Made by a program: the position numbers and the translations under genes
Shown: positions 1-6,843 of the stretch, one piece after another
How positions within the stretch are numbered: position 1 is the stretch's first letter
Layout of the letters: every line of letters starts with the position of its first letter
Notes under the pieces: generated by a model
Databases searched by the model: none
Told to the model about the DNA's origin: nothing
What the model saw: the letters and a program-made list of their open reading frames with translations, nothing else
From: Clostridiales bacterium
GTDB taxonomy: Bacteria > Bacillota > Clostridia > Lachnospirales > Anaerotignaceae
Assembly: GCA_021202325.1 (NCBI GenBank)
Contig: JAJQDF010000228.1
Coordinates: forward strand, 1 to 7,409
DNA: 7,409 nt
Direction: 5' to 3'

Positions 1-98
1 AGAACACATCTATCAGCCCTTTCCCGGCTGTAGCCTGTGGCAAATGAGGCGTTGTCATAGCCCCGTCTTTCGTATACAGCTATCTGTTTTTTATTCAT
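1..98 (-). CDS. Partial unrecognised CDS (N-terminal 32 codons), runs off the left edge
   Basis: An open frame begins with ATG at 98-96 and stays open to the window edge. Its first residues are MNKKQIAVYERRGYDNASF, followed by ATGYSRERADRCV. I do not recognise the family and no domain can be named from 32 residues. Support for the start is GGGTGAT at 108-102, which matches the 3' half of the GGAGGTGAT Shine-Dalgarno sequence at a correspondingly short distance from the ATG. A sigma-A-like promoter lies at 142-115. The gene follows the ABC ATPase gene by 40 nt on the same strand, with no GC-rich hairpin and T-run between them, so read-through from the transporter operon is possible. The frame is short, so it could be a chance ORF. 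Confidence 0.5.
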   Translation of the reverse strand, partial: MNKKQIAVYERRGYDNASFATGYSRERADRCV

Positions 99-114
99 AC
101 TATCACCCAATTAT

Positions 115-142
115 ATTTTACCAGATAATTAATATTAGTCAA
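115..142 (-). promoter_or_regulatory. Putative promoter for the left-edge gene
   Basis: On the minus strand TTGACT (142-137) is followed after 16 bp by TAAAAT (120-115). A perfect TATAAT also sits at 115-110, but at a 21-bp spacing. The -35 box overlaps the TGA stop codon of the upstream ABC ATPase gene. The region is very AT-rich, so chance matches are easy. Confidence 0.4.
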
Positions 143-708
143 TAACTATTATTAATAAAATCTATTATTTTTGCATCCATCCATTTAGCATGGTGCATAT
201 CGTGGGTAACCAAAATACAAATTTTGTCTAAAACAAAGTCCTTTAAATATTTTGCTATGCTCTCTGCCCTTTCTTCGTCAATGCCGTTGAAGGGCTCATC
301 CAGCAAAACAATATCTCCATCGTAGGCCACCGCCCTGGCTATAGCCGCCCTCTTTCTCATTCCGCCGCTCATCTGATTGGGATAAAGGTCAAGGCAGTCG
401 TCAAGCCCAGAGATCTTTATAAACTCATCGGCCTTGTCCTTATTCGATGCCGTAAGCATTATGTTTTCCCGACAAGTTGACCACTCCAAAAGCCTGTCCT
501 CCTGGAACACGTAGGAAATTTTGCCCGCATTTTCGAAAATTTCGCCTCTGTCGGCCTTTATTAGTCCGGCTATGATGTTTAAGACTGTCGTTTTTCCGCA
601 GCCGCTGGGACCGAATAAACACATTATTTCGCCTTTTTCCGCTTTCATGGAGAAGTTGTTAAGCACCAGCCTTCCGTCATAGCTTTTCGTGATATTTTTC
701 AGTTCCAC
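139..708 (-). CDS. ABC transporter ATP-binding protein, SsuB/TauB-like, short form
   Basis: This is a 189-residue cytoplasmic ATPase subunit that would power import through the permease encoded just upstream. Visible motifs, in order, are Walker A GPSGCGKTT (33-41), Q-loop Gln69 in VFQED, a signature MSGGMRKR (113-120), Walker B IVLLDEP (133-139) and the H-loop His169 in LVTHD. All catalytic elements are present. The protein ends about 20 residues after the H-loop, whereas family members are usually around 240-260 residues, so the C-terminal helical part is missing or reduced. The start is GTG at 708-706, with GGAGG at 720-716 placed 7 nt upstream. The first 32 bp overlap the 3' end of the permease gene, implying translational coupling. 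The family imports nitrate, sulfonates, taurine, thiamine precursors and similar small molecules; the substrate here is unknown. Confidence 0.9.
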   Translation of the reverse strand: MELKNITKSYDGRLVLNNFSMKAEKGEIMCLFGPSGCGKTTVLNIIAGLIKADRGEIFENAGKISYVFQEDRLLEWSTCRENIMLTASNKDKADEFIKISGLDDCLDLYPNQMSGGMRKRAAIARAVAYDGDIVLLDEPFNGIDEERAESIAKYLKDFVLDKICILVTHDMHHAKWMDAKIIDFINNSY

Positions 709-1432
709 CGTTCTGCCTCCCCATAAATCTTACAAGCAGCTTTTCGAAAACAACACTCAATATTATTATAACCGCCGTCCACGCAAAAAGCTCAGCGGTT
801 TCAAGATATACCTTAGCCTCATATAGCTCACGGCCTATAGAAAACGCCGGCGAACCTATTACCTCGGCGGCCACTCCGCTTTTGAAGGCAAAGCCTGCCC
901 CGGTAACCGCCGCCGAACGGAAATAAGGCATTACCGCAGGGACATATATTTTTTTGAGCTTCTGTGACGGAGTGAAATTATAAACCTCGGCCATTTCCAA
1001 TATCTTTACATCCACCGATGCTATGCCCTCTGTGACATTACTCCATATTATCGGCACAACTGTAAGGAAGGCAATAAATACAGGCACACGCCCTGTTTTG
1101 AACCATATAAGCGCAAGTATAATAAAGGATGCCACCGGAGCCGCCCTCACTATGTCTATGATAGACTTAAAAAGGGCGCAGAGGGGCTTAAAGAATCCCG
1201 TCAATCCGCCTAATATCACTCCTGCCGCCGTACCCAGGAAAAATCCGGCAGCTATTCTCAAAAACGTACAGCCTATGGTTTTGTAAAAGCTGGCCTCAGT
1301 CAAAAACCTACCTATGGTCATTATTGTGTCAAGCGGTGAAGCGAATATTACATCCATGTCTATTATCATATACACCGCCTGCCATACAGCCAGCCAAAAT
1401 ATTAAAACTAAAAGTTTTTTACTCCGCTTCAT
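677..1432 (-). CDS. ABC transporter permease, SsuC/TauC-like (BPD_transp_1 type)
   Basis: This 251-residue integral membrane protein should form the translocation path of the importer. Hydrophobic segments lie at about 7-24, 55-79, 99-110, 115-133, 172-192 and 211-232, consistent with the usual six-helix fold. The cytoplasmic EAA loop that contacts the ATPase is visible around 146-170 (EMAEVYN...KLKKIYVPAVMP), with a GAGFAFKSGVAAEVIG stretch after it, as in SsuC/TauC/NrtB permeases. The start ATG at 1432-1430 has GGAG at 1443-1440, 7 nt upstream. The gene overlaps the end of the substrate-binding protein gene by 14 bp and the start of the ATPase gene by 32 bp, so the three proteins are very likely made together as one complex. 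Substrate unknown. Confidence 0.92.
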   Translation of the reverse strand: MKRSKKLLVLIFWLAVWQAVYMIIDMDVIFASPLDTIMTIGRFLTEASFYKTIGCTFLRIAAGFFLGTAAGVILGGLTGFFKPLCALFKSIIDIVRAAPVASFIILALIWFKTGRVPVFIAFLTVVPIIWSNVTEGIASVDVKILEMAEVYNFTPSQKLKKIYVPAVMPYFRSAAVTGAGFAFKSGVAAEVIGSPAFSIGRELYEAKVYLETAELFAWTAVIIILSVVFEKLLVRFMGRQNGGTEKYHEKL

Positions 1433-2432
1433 AATAGAACTCCGCAGACGGAAGCGTGCCGCCTACAGACTTGGGCTCTGCGGCATAGAGCACTTCATAA
1501 AGTCCCTCAAGTATGTCTTTCATTTCCGCTCCGTCAATATAAACTATGTTGCAGTTGGGTATAGCCTTTTCAGCCGCAGCAGCAGAAGCCATTATTTCAT
1601 ATTTCTCCACAAGGGATGCAGCCTCAGAAATATTAGAATTTACATATTCTATGCTTTCGCTGTACTCGGCAAGGAAGTTCGCGACAGCCGCGGGATGTTC
1701 TTTCAAAAATTCGTTTCTAACTATTACGCATCCCATGGCTAAATCGGTGTCGCTGACTTTGCTCCATTCCTCTGTAAGATCAAGGGCAATTCTTATATAT
1801 TCGTTCTGCATCATTACCGCCGTTACATTGGGCTCAGGAAGCACAGCAACATCGGCGCTTCCGTCGGCAAGGGCGGCAGCCGCCTCGGCGTGCTCTGTAA
1901 CATATACTATATTAGTGTCAGTAACATTATTCTGTTCAAGGATATAGTTGAAGGCATATTCAGGAATTGCGCCCTGTCCCGACGAATATATCGTCTTACC
2001 CTGTAAATCTGAAATACTGTTTATGCTTTCGCCGTTTTCAAGAACATAAAGCACACCCAGTGTGTTCAGTGCGATAACAGAAACTCCGCCCTCGGTCTTA
2101 TTGTAGAGCACTGCAGCAAGGTTTGTGGGCACTGCTGCAATGTCGGCCTCTCCATTCAGTATTTTAGCTGTAACCTCATCGGAAGCCGAGGAAATCTCAA
2201 AGCTGTAATTTCCTGCTGCTTCTCCGTTTGCACTCTTTTCCATAAGTTCTACGGCTCCTATGCCTGTAGGGCCTTTGAGCATAATTGCATTAATTGTCAC
2301 ATCATCTACGACTTCTTCTTCGGCTGATACGGTTTCCTCAGCTTCGGTTGTTTCACTGCTCTGTGATGAGCATCCTGTGAATACACCTACAGTCATAACT
2401 GCGGCTATTAACAATGATATAAATTTCTTCAT
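1419..2432 (-). CDS. ABC transporter substrate-binding lipoprotein (NMT1/SsuA/TauA-like)
   Basis: This 337-residue extracytoplasmic solute-binding protein begins with a lipoprotein signal: positively charged MKK, a hydrophobic core, then VFTGC with the lipid-anchored Cys at position 21. An acidic Ser/Thr/Glu-rich linker follows to about residue 44, and the binding domain starts near VTINAIMLKGPTGIG. Two features are typical of the NMT1/SsuA-like class of type-II binding proteins: NGEADIAAVPTNLAAVLY, and a second-lobe segment ADGSADVAVLPEPNVTAVM. The start ATG at 2432-2430 has AAGGAG just upstream, lying inside the last codons of the regulator gene, which ends one base before this start. It is therefore tightly coupled to the regulator. 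The bound ligand cannot be deduced; sulfonates, nitrate, thiamine precursors and other small organic molecules are all known for this fold. Confidence 0.9.
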   Translation of the reverse strand: MKKFISLLIAAVMTVGVFTGCSSQSSETTEAEETVSAEEEVVDDVTINAIMLKGPTGIGAVELMEKSANGEAAGNYSFEISSASDEVTAKILNGEADIAAVPTNLAAVLYNKTEGGVSVIALNTLGVLYVLENGESINSISDLQGKTIYSSGQGAIPEYAFNYILEQNNVTDTNIVYVTEHAEAAAALADGSADVAVLPEPNVTAVMMQNEYIRIALDLTEEWSKVSDTDLAMGCVIVRNEFLKEHPAAVANFLAEYSESIEYVNSNISEAASLVEKYEIMASAAAAEKAIPNCNIVYIDGAEMKDILEGLYEVLYAAEPKSVGGTLPSAEFYYEAE

Positions 2433-2433
2433 T

Positions 2434-3111
2434 TTAAAGCTCCTTTTCGATATATATTTTTCTTCCGTTTCTTGTTATTATCCCCTCTGATTCAAAGTTG
2501 TCGAGTATTCTGTACAGAGTCGCCCTGCCTATGGCAAGATATTCAGCAGTTTTGGTCATACTGAGTCCGTCTATAATCCGCTTTCCGTTTTCATCAATAT
2601 TGCTGTTTCTCCTCAAAAACTCGGCCGTTCTTTCCTCGGCTCCCCCTGCCGCAAATATATCCAGCCTTTTATTTAGGAAAACAAGGGAATCTGCAAGGTA
2701 CTCAACATAATTCATGTTAAGCTCCGGCGACAGTATCATAAGCTCCCTCAGCAGTTCCTCCGGTATAAAAAGCATATAGCATTCACTTTCTGCCTTTACC
2801 TTTGCTATAAATGCTTCGGTTTTGGAGAAAATCGCCGCTCCTCCGAAGGCCTCGCCGGCCTTTAGGGTGTTAAGCAGTACACTGCCGTTTTTATTTTTCT
2901 TGACCGACACTCTGCCCTTAAGAATTATGCCAAGGCTTTTCTTATAGTTGTCGTAATCATATATTACTTCGCCTTTTTTGTAAGCCAGCCACTCAGCTCT
3001 ATCATCGCCCATGACAACACTTACTATAATATTGCCGGTTCCGATAAACAGAAAATTCTTTTTTAGTGCCGATATGAATTTTTTTCTTTCTTTAATAGGT
3101 ATGCACTCCAT
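2434..3111 (-). CDS. Crp/Fnr-family transcriptional regulator, likely controls the ABC operon
   Basis: This is a 225-residue DNA-binding regulator. Residues ~36-120 form the cyclic-nucleotide-binding-like beta-barrel (KKGEVIYD, GIILKGRVSV, LKAGEAFGGAAIF). A long dimerisation helix lies at ~130-155. The C-terminal winged helix-turn-helix runs ~183-222, with recognition helix GRATLYRILDNFESEG. The barrel keeps GE, but the position where cAMP-binding proteins carry an Arg-Ser/Thr-Ala motif reads EAFIAKVKAES, so cAMP is an unlikely ligand. There is no N-terminal Fnr-type Cys cluster; the only cysteines are Cys3 and Cys111. I chose ATG at 3111-3109 because AGAGG (3123-3119) sits 7 nt upstream. A TTG-initiated extension to 3144 would run through the operator palindrome. 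As first gene of the transporter operon, it probably regulates itself and the transporter. The effector is unknown. Confidence 0.9.
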   Translation of the reverse strand: MECIPIKERKKFISALKKNFLFIGTGNIIVSVVMGDDRAEWLAYKKGEVIYDYDNYKKSLGIILKGRVSVKKNKNGSVLLNTLKAGEAFGGAAIFSKTEAFIAKVKAESECYMLFIPEELLRELMILSPELNMNYVEYLADSLVFLNKRLDIFAAGGAEERTAEFLRRNSNIDENGKRIIDGLSMTKTAEYLAIGRATLYRILDNFESEGIITRNGRKIYIEKEL

Positions 3112-3125
3112 AAAATAACCTCTTT

Positions 3126-3145
3126 TTTGTGTCAAATGAGACAAA
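3126..3145 (-). promoter_or_regulatory. 20-bp palindromic operator, candidate Crp/Fnr-family autoregulatory site
   Basis: The minus strand reads TTTGTCTCATTTGACACAAA. It matches its own reverse complement at 16 of 20 positions, with half-site TTTGTnTCA and a central two-base gap. Length and symmetry fit a Crp/Fnr dimer site, although the half-site is neither the CRP (TGTGA) nor the FNR (TTGAT) consensus. It covers the predicted transcription start region just downstream of the -10 box, a position normally associated with repression. That the adjacent regulator binds here is an inference. Confidence 0.6.
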
Positions 3146-3148
3146 AAT

Positions 3149-3177
3149 AATATATATTATTTCCATATGTTTGTCAA
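3149..3177 (-). promoter_or_regulatory. Sigma-A-type promoter of the regulator-ABC transporter operon
   Basis: On the minus strand a perfect TTGACA (3177-3172) is separated by 17 bp from TATATT (3154-3149), which matches the -10 consensus at 5 of 6 positions. Transcription would start near 3142-3140, inside the palindrome at 3145-3126. The leader to the ATG at 3111 would be about 30 nt. Confidence 0.75.
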
Positions 3178-3214
3178 TGACTTTAATGCTCTGTAATAAA
3201 ATTTTTCGACAATC

Positions 3215-3242
3215 AAAAACCGGCAAACCTAAGTCTGCCGGT
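3215..3242 (-). terminator. Intrinsic terminator after the P-type ATPase gene
   Basis: In the minus-strand RNA, ACCGGCA (3242-3236) and TGCCGGT (3225-3219) form a perfect 7-bp GC-rich stem with a 10-nt loop, followed directly by a short T-run (3218-3215). It lies 15 nt beyond the ATPase stop codon and insulates the downstream regulator operon, which has its own promoter. Confidence 0.85.
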
Positions 3243-3256
3243 CAGTATACTAAATA

Positions 3257-5890
3257 TTATTTTCCTGTTTTTCTTTGTATAGCCTTTACTATTTCCATTA
3301 CAGGAATAATCACAAATGCAAGGCACAGTGCAGCGGCATATTCCATTGCCGAGATATGCTCGAATCCAAATGCTGCCGAAAGGAACGGAATGTATATAAC
3401 TGCTGTTGTGAGTGCCAGCGAAGCTATCATTGCCGCCCAGAGGAATTTGTTTCTGCTCTGCATATGGAATATCGAGCCTCTGCGTGAACGCATATTGAAG
3501 GAATGGAATATCTCAACCATGGAGAGTGTCAAGAACGCCATAGTCGTTCCATCGGCGCTGTCCACAATTTCCCACACTCCGGCCTCCATATAGTGGCCGA
3601 TAAAGTATGCCGCCAAAGTAAGACATGTTATAACAGCTCCCTGGAAAACCACATCAAAACCCATGCCGCCTGCAAAAATTCCGTCGGAAGCATTTCTCGG
3701 CTCACGCTTCATTATGTCGCTTTCGCTCTTCTCCATGCCGAGGGCTATTGCCGGGAAACAGTCTGTAATCAGATTTATCCAGAGCAAATGCGCCGGCTCA
3801 AGTATTACAAATCCGAGTATGGTAGCTGCGAATATGGACAGCACCTCGGCAAGGTTTGACGAAAGAAGGAATTGTATAGCCTTGCGGATATTGTCATAAA
3901 TTCTTCTGCCTTCCTCGACGGCGGAAACTATTGTTGCAAAGTTATCATCGGCAAGAACCATGTCGGCCACATTTTTAGTAACATCGGTTCCGGTAATACC
4001 CATTCCGACACCGATATCCGCACTCTTTATGGAGGGCGCATCGTTTACGCCGTCGCCTGTCATGGCTGTAATATAACCCTTTGAACGCCAAGCATTTACT
4101 ATCCTTACCTTATGCTCGGGCTGAACCCTGGCATAAACCGAGTATTTGTCTATTGTTTCGCTCAGCTCTTCGTCGGAAATATCATCAAGCTGTGCGCCTG
4201 TTATGGCCTGCTCCTGAGATTCGATAATTCCAAGCTGTGATGCTATGGCGGCGGCAGTATCCCTGTGGTCGCCTGTTATCATTATGGGACGGATTCCGGC
4301 TTCCTTACATTCCACTATAGCATCCTTAACCTCAGGACGTATGGGATCTATCATTCCGGAAAGTCCGATATAGCAAAGGTCTTTCTCGAGATATTCAGGC
4401 TCATAGTTTTCCGGTGCCTCACTCCAGTCCCTCTTTGCTCCGCAGAGCACACGGAGAGCCTTGTCAGCCATGGCCTTATTGTTTTTAAGTATGTTTTCCC
4501 TTATTTCGGGAGTAATTTCAGTTTCTTTTCCGTCTATAACCGCATATTTGCAGCGTTTCAGCACCTCATCAGGGGCACCCTTTGTGAACTGTATTATTTT
4601 GCCGTCCTTGGTGCGGTGGACAGTACTCATCATCTTACGGGATGAATCAAAGGGCGCTTCTCCTATTCTCGGATAGTCCTTCACCAGCTCAGTCTTGGGC
4701 ATACCTTCTTTGAATGCGTCATTTACAAGAGCGCACTCTGTGGGCTCGCCGACTGCCTCTTCTCCGTCAAGCTCGGCATCCGACGAAAGAGCCATAGCCA
4801 TGGACAAAAGCTTAACGTCGTCCGATGCATGTTCAACTACAGTCATCTTGTTCTGTGTAAGCGTTCCTGTTTTGTCCGAGCATATTACCTGGGTACAGCC
4901 AAGGGTTTCAACCGCAGTAAGCTTTCTTATAACGGCGTTTCTCCTTGACATATTTGTTACGCCGATTGAAAGAACTATTGTAACAACGGCGGCAAGTCCT
5001 TCGGGTATGGCGGCTACAGCAAGGCTTACCGCAACCATAAATGTATCAAGCAATGTTTCTCCGCTTAAGTTAGGATAATATCTGAATATATCTATGGCAA
5101 AAATAACTACGCATATTCCTATTACAAGTATGCTCAATATTTTGCTCAGCTGATTAAGCTTTTTCTGGAGCGGAGTTTCCTCCTCCTTGGCATCCGTAAG
5201 AGCCGTTGCTATTTTGCCCATTTCGGTATTCATACCTGTGGATGTAATTACAGCTCTGCCTCTGCCGTAAACAATGGTAGAGCCCATGTATACCATATTT
5301 TTTCTGTCGCCCAGCGGTATATCCTTTGCGTCTCCAAGATTAAGCACATCTATGAACTTGCTTACCGGAACGGATTCACCGGTAAGCGCCGCTTCCTCAA
5401 CCTTCATGCTGGCACATTCTATAATACGGGCATCAGCTAGCACGGCATCACCAGCCTCGAGAACAATTATGTCTCCGGGCACAAGCTCTTCGCTTTTGAC
5501 AGTAACCTGCTTGCCGTCTCTCATAACTTTGCTTGTTGCGGCGGCTATTTCCTGCAGAGCCTCAATTGCTTTTTCTGCCTTGTTTTCCTGGAATACACCC
5601 AGTACAGCGTTAATGATTACTACGACCATTATAATTACCGTATCTGCGGCAGACTCGCCCGAATAGGCTGAAGTTATGCCGGAGATAATAGCCGCAGCAA
5701 TGAGAATAATAATCATTGGATCGGTGAGCTCCATTAAAAACTTGTGTATTATTGATTCCTTTTTGCCTTCATCCAGCTTATTTGCACCGAATTTTCCCAG
5801 TCTTTCCTCCGCCTCGGCAGAAGTTAAGCCGGTTTCTTTAGTTTCCAGTTCCTCTAAAACATTTTTTGTTTCGGATAAATACTCTTTCAT
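3257..5890 (-). CDS. P2-type cation-transporting ATPase (Ca2+-ATPase-like), under a Mn2+ riboswitch
   Basis: This 877-residue membrane pump probably exports Ca2+ and/or Mn2+. Visible elements are the N-terminal cation ATPase domain (~1-60), the actuator motif TGES (170-173), PEGL in TM4 (296-299), the phosphorylation motif DKTGTLT with Asp339, KGAP in the nucleotide domain (437-440), MITGDHRDT (537-545) and the hinge TGDGVND (611-617). Ten hydrophobic segments are placed as in SERCA/PMR1 pumps. By-eye alignment to SERCA finds counterparts of all main Ca2+ ligands: Glu297 (TM4), Asn679 and Glu682 (TM5), Asn706, Thr709 and Asp710 (TM6) and Glu793 (TM8). The start ATG at 5890 has AGGAGGGA at 5904-5897. 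The leader carries a yybP-ykoY riboswitch, and mntP lies upstream, so a role in relieving Mn2+ excess is likely. In other Firmicutes, P-type ATPases under this riboswitch (Lactococcus yoaB type) are known. Ion specificity is not proven by the sequence. Confidence 0.95.
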   Translation of the reverse strand: MKEYLSETKNVLEELETKETGLTSAEAEERLGKFGANKLDEGKKESIIHKFLMELTDPMIIILIAAAIISGITSAYSGESAADTVIIMVVVIINAVLGVFQENKAEKAIEALQEIAAATSKVMRDGKQVTVKSEELVPGDIIVLEAGDAVLADARIIECASMKVEEAALTGESVPVSKFIDVLNLGDAKDIPLGDRKNMVYMGSTIVYGRGRAVITSTGMNTEMGKIATALTDAKEEETPLQKKLNQLSKILSILVIGICVVIFAIDIFRYYPNLSGETLLDTFMVAVSLAVAAIPEGLAAVVTIVLSIGVTNMSRRNAVIRKLTAVETLGCTQVICSDKTGTLTQNKMTVVEHASDDVKLLSMAMALSSDAELDGEEAVGEPTECALVNDAFKEGMPKTELVKDYPRIGEAPFDSSRKMMSTVHRTKDGKIIQFTKGAPDEVLKRCKYAVIDGKETEITPEIRENILKNNKAMADKALRVLCGAKRDWSEAPENYEPEYLEKDLCYIGLSGMIDPIRPEVKDAIVECKEAGIRPIMITGDHRDTAAAIASQLGIIESQEQAITGAQLDDISDEELSETIDKYSVYARVQPEHKVRIVNAWRSKGYITAMTGDGVNDAPSIKSADIGVGMGITGTDVTKNVADMVLADDNFATIVSAVEEGRRIYDNIRKAIQFLLSSNLAEVLSIFAATILGFVILEPAHLLWINLITDCFPAIALGMEKSESDIMKREPRNASDGIFAGGMGFDVVFQGAVITCLTLAAYFIGHYMEAGVWEIVDSADGTTMAFLTLSMVEIFHSFNMRSRRGSIFHMQSRNKFLWAAMIASLALTTAVIYIPFLSAAFGFEHISAMEYAAALCLAFVIIPVMEIVKAIQRKTGK

Positions 5891-5941
5891 AAAATGTCCC
5901 TCCTGTTAACTTACCCAGTCCAATAATTTAATATCTCCAAC

Positions 5942-5987
5942 AAAAAAGACTCGTATACAAACCACAGTTCCCGTTTGTATATGAGTC
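5942..5987 (-). terminator. Riboswitch-controlled intrinsic terminator upstream of the P-type ATPase
   Basis: In the RNA, 5987-5973 (GACUCAUAUACAAAC) pairs with 5962-5948 (GUUUGUAUACGAGUC) over 15 positions with a single A-C mismatch and a 10-nt loop. Six U residues (5947-5942) follow. The 5' arm contains the 3' strand of the aptamer's P1 helix (5985-5979), so aptamer and terminator are mutually exclusive. This is the layout of an ON switch. Confidence 0.9.
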
Positions 5988-6068
5988 TCATTCTTTATGG
6001 ATAGACCAGGCTTTGTCGCCAGTGCTGTTGACCTATCTCGCACAATGTGCGGAATTACTCCCCCATAT
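5979..6068 (-). ncRNA. yybP-ykoY manganese riboswitch aptamer upstream of the P-type ATPase
   Basis: The minus-strand RNA shows the hallmarks of the yybP-ykoY family. A G-rich GGGAGUA box (within 6064-6056) directly follows the P1 5' strand. A short P2 hairpin follows (CGCAC AUU GUGCG, near 6051-6039). The conserved GUCAACA sits at 6032-6026, then a CUGGC...GCC segment closed by GAUAG/CUAUC. P1 can form as AUAUGGG (6068-6062) with CUCAUAU (5985-5979), including one G-U pair. The family binds Mn2+, and ligand binding stabilises P1; here that would disrupt the overlapping terminator and switch the pump on. The aptamer begins only 19 nt after the mntP stop codon. No good promoter is visible directly upstream: a TATAAG at 6079-6074 has no -35 box at the right distance and would start transcription inside P1. 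Confidence 0.88.
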
Positions 6069-6086
6069 TGAGTCTTATAATCATTT

Positions 6087-6644
6087 TTAAGGCAAAATTC
6101 CCAGATGCTCAAGCAATATCTTAAATCCCATAAGTATGAGCACAATACCTCCGAAAATTTCAGCCTTCGACCTATACTTCAGCCCGAAAATACTGCCCAC
6201 CTTTATTCCTATTCCGGAAAGCACAAATGTCGTACAGCCTATGAACGTAACCGCCGGAACAATGTCAACATTCAAGAATGCAAATGTTACACCGACTGCC
6301 AAGGCATCAATGCTTGTGGCAACGGCCAAAGTCAGCATTGTTTTAACATCCATGTCGGCCGAACAGTCTTCCTGCTCTTTTGCCTCCTTAATCATGTTTA
6401 TGCCTATAATACATAATAGCACAAAGGCTATCCAGTGGTCTATACTTTGTATAGCCGCCTGAAATCTGATTCCCAGCACATATCCTATGAGCGGCATAAG
6501 TGCCTGAAATCCTCCGAAATAAGCTCCTGCGATAAGTGAGTGCTTAAGGCTGGTTCTTCCAAGGGATAGCCCCTTACATATGGACACCGCAAAGGCATCC
6601 ATAGAAAGCCCTACCGCAAGTATAAATAGTTCAGTCAACCCCAT
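6087..6644 (-). CDS. mntP: MntP-family manganese efflux pump
   Basis: This 185-residue polytopic membrane protein exports Mn2+ and protects against Mn excess. Length and sequence fit MntP (DUF204, formerly YebN). There are two homologous three-helix halves, each with a membrane-embedded Asp motif: [13 protein letters not shown] with Asp16, and [13 protein letters not shown] with Asp113. These acidic residues are the ones known to matter in the family. Helices lie at about 3-23, 35-58, 68-85, 102-125, 130-150 and 163-183. The start at ATG 6644-6642 is preferred because AAGGA (6658-6654) lies 9 nt upstream and the protein then begins with the family-typical MGLTEL. A longer GTG frame to 6689 and an ATG at 6653 would ignore this site. 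It is preceded by its own Mn2+ riboswitch, and no terminator separates it from the next riboswitch and ATPase gene. Confidence 0.96.
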   Translation of the reverse strand: MGLTELFILAVGLSMDAFAVSICKGLSLGRTSLKHSLIAGAYFGGFQALMPLIGYVLGIRFQAAIQSIDHWIAFVLLCIIGINMIKEAKEQEDCSADMDVKTMLTLAVATSIDALAVGVTFAFLNVDIVPAVTFIGCTTFVLSGIGIKVGSIFGLKYRSKAEIFGGIVLILMGFKILLEHLGILP

Positions 6645-6719
6645 TATAAACATTCCTTTCGTACATGTGTATTTTAAACTTACACGCACCGCCGTGCATG
6701 AACATCAGCGGCATAAAAC

Positions 6720-6758
6720 AAAAATCGAGGCCTATCTGCCGCTGACAGATAAGTCTCG
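6720..6758 (-). terminator. Riboswitch-controlled intrinsic terminator upstream of mntP
   Basis: In the RNA, CGAGACUUAUCUGU (6758-6745) pairs with the segment at 6740-6726 ending GAUAGGCCUCG, giving about 14 pairs with one A-C mismatch and a short loop. A U-run follows at 6724-6720. The 5' arm includes CUUAU (6753-6749), the 3' strand of aptamer P1, so P1 formation would prevent termination. Confidence 0.9.
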
Positions 6759-6835
6759 TCATTTAATACAAAGCCAGAAACAGAATGTTTCAGTATGTTG
6801 ACTTCGTCACGCCAAGGCGCTGACTACTCCCTTAT
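6749..6835 (-). ncRNA. yybP-ykoY manganese riboswitch aptamer upstream of mntP
   Basis: The minus-strand RNA contains a textbook yybP-ykoY layout. P1 is AUAAG (6835-6831) with CUUAU (6753-6749). GGAGUAG follows at 6830-6824, then a P2 hairpin of GUCA-CGCC paired to GGCG-UGAC. The conserved GUCAACA lies at 6802-6796, and a second hairpin is GAAACA-UUC-UGUUUC. The 3' junction ends in AAUGACGAGACUUAU. The family senses Mn2+ and commonly controls mntP. Because P1 shares CUUAU with the terminator at 6758-6720, Mn2+ should increase read-through into mntP. Transcription is predicted to start only a few nucleotides before P1. Confidence 0.95.
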
Positions 6836-6843
6836 TGCGTCAG

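Noticed and set aside
1023..1947. Plus-strand open frames opposite the permease and binding-protein genes, and similar ones opposite the P-type ATPase
   Set aside because: They are antisense shadows of well-supported genes. They are low in complexity, have no ribosome binding sites and show no family features.
3112..3144. Longer start for the Crp/Fnr regulator
   Set aside because: It would begin at a TTG inside the operator palindrome near the predicted transcription start, whereas ATG at 3111 has a well-spaced AGAGG.
6645..6689. Longer N-terminus for MntP (GTG at 6689 or ATG at 6653)
   Set aside because: The ribosome binding site AAGGA at 6658-6654 would be ignored or too close, and the family normally begins with the hydrophobic MGLTEL-like sequence.
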